Shown here: one piece after another, positions 63,413 to 64,000 of the stretch
How the letters are laid out: the number at the start of each line of letters is the position of its first letter
Position numbering within the stretch: position 1 is the stretch's first letter
NCBI RefSeq assembly: GCF_007751035.1
Contig: NZ_CP036433.1
Coordinates: forward strand, 7,731,001-7,795,000
DNA from: Lignipirellula cremea
GTDB lineage: Bacteria > Planctomycetota > Planctomycetia > Pirellulales > Pirellulaceae
DNA: 64,000 nt
Direction: 5' to 3'
The notes under the pieces: model-generated
Told to the model about the DNA's origin: nothing
The model's database searches: none
Seen by the model: the letters and a program-made list of their open reading frames with translations, nothing else
Translations under genes and position numbers: made by a program

Positions 63413-64000
63413 ATGAGTCGAAACTGGCTTTACGTTCTGGCTGCGCTCTGCAGCGTTGCCATGGTTAGTCGCCCCAGTACGGCGCAAGAGCCCGCTCCCG
63501 TCAGCGAAGCGTCGGCGGAAAAGGGCTTCGCCACGCCGTCGGGCGAGCCCGATCTGGAAGGGCCGATCGACCCCCAGACCAGCCAGATCCTGGAAAACTA
63601 TTACCGAGAAGAGAACGCGCCGCTGGTGCTGGGCCTGTTGAAACACCGCAATCCAACGGTGCGCATCAAGGCGGCCACCTGTGTGAGATATAACGACGAC
63701 CTGCAGCCGAAGGCCGTCGCCCCGCTGTCGGCGCTGCTCCGGGACCCGACTCCGGCCGTTCGTATGGCGGCCGTCGAGGCGCTGGGTTCGCTCGGCGAAC
63801 ACACCTTGCCCGCGCTGCCCGCCCTGACCGCCGCCCTGGACGACCCCGCAGAAGACGTCGCCCATCAGGCAGCGTACGGCATTGGCAACCTGGGAGAGAA
63901 AGCGCTCCCGGCCCTGCCCGCGCTGTTGAACAAACTGGACAATGAGGAAATTCGCGACCACGTCATTCGCGCCATCGGCCTGATCGGGCTCCCCGCCAAG
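63413..64000 (+). CDS. Secreted HEAT-repeat protein (C-terminus outside window)
   Basis: The first 196 residues of a longer protein that runs off the right edge in frame. The signal peptide covers residues 1-24 (WLYVLAALCSVAMVSRPSTA). From about residue 68 there are HEAT/PBS repeats with a regular 35-37 residue period (VLGLLKHRNPTVRIKAA, LSALLRDPTPAVRMAAVEAL, LTAALDDPAEDVAHQAAYGI). It is probably a periplasmic protein-binding scaffold, the third HEAT-containing exported protein in the window. Confidence 0.9.
   Translation, partial: MSRNWLYVLAALCSVAMVSRPSTAQEPAPVSEASAEKGFATPSGEPDLEGPIDPQTSQILENYYREENAPLVLGLLKHRNPTVRIKAATCVRYNDDLQPKAVAPLSALLRDPTPAVRMAAVEALGSLGEHTLPALPALTAALDDPAEDVAHQAAYGIGNLGEKALPALPALLNKLDNEEIRDHVIRAIGLIGLPAK

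Overview
The window looks like a chromosomal segment of a planctomycete, most likely Pirellulaceae. It has two PSCyt1/DUF1549/DUF1553 cytochrome-type proteins, one paired with a DUF1501 protein, plus DUF1598 and DUF1207 proteins, a giant HEAT-TPR-PQQ protein and many secreted proteins of unknown function, in GC-rich DNA with long intergenic spacers full of hairpins and dispersed repeats. No rRNA, tRNA, CRISPR array, transposase or phage gene was seen. Assignment below family level is inference.

Layout. 1-8.4 kb: a truncated secreted TIM-barrel glycosidase-like protein, an acyl-CoA dehydrogenase, a UVR-motif protein convergent with an enlarged DRB0094-type RNA ligase, a secreted alpha-barrel-like protein and a HEAT-repeat lipoprotein. 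8.7-11.9 kb: the ffh-rpsP-trmD-rplS translation/secretion operon, without rimM. 12.2-17 kb: a tiny membrane protein, a secreted DUF1598 protein with a clear terminator, and a MacB/LolCDE-type ABC ATPase-permease pair. 17.2-23 kb: one 1928-residue exported protein. 23.8-24.9 kb: a YihY/BrkB membrane protein.

24.9-37.4 kb is a Tad/Flp type IVc pilus locus in two parts, all on the minus strand. The first part reads flp, a 36-residue membrane peptide, cpaA, tadE, cpaB, cpaC, cpaE. An intrinsic terminator directly after flp probably sets the excess of pilin over machinery. The second part reads cpaF, tadB, tadC. Between the parts, on the plus strand, lie a c-di-AMP cyclase fused to a YbbR/CdaR-like domain and a secreted protein. 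The cyclase keeps the DGA motif but has RHA instead of RHR.

38-42.3 kb: an AraC-type regulator with a PAS-like sensor, then a sodium/solute symporter overlapping an FAD oxidoreductase by ATGA; this looks like a regulated uptake and oxidation module. 42.4-47 kb: a PSCyt/DUF1501 pair. 47.7-53 kb: an esterase-like secreted hydrolase, a GtrB/DPM-like glycosyltransferase and a second PSCyt protein with an extra beta-rich insert. 53.4-64 kb: a secreted protein, aconitase AcnA, an NADH-dehydrogenase-like/SelD fusion, a lipoprotein alpha/beta hydrolase with a MaoC dehydratase, a DUF1207 outer-membrane protein and the start of a HEAT-repeat protein.

The least explained signals are non-coding: a five-copy 37-bp tandem repeat at 47.1 kb, a roughly 140-bp dispersed hairpin element at 37.8 and 57.3 kb, a CTCTGCG-type element in four places including an inverted pair, a 55-bp tandem duplication at 23.0 kb, a 33-bp dispersed motif, and a family of strong hairpins after stop codons.
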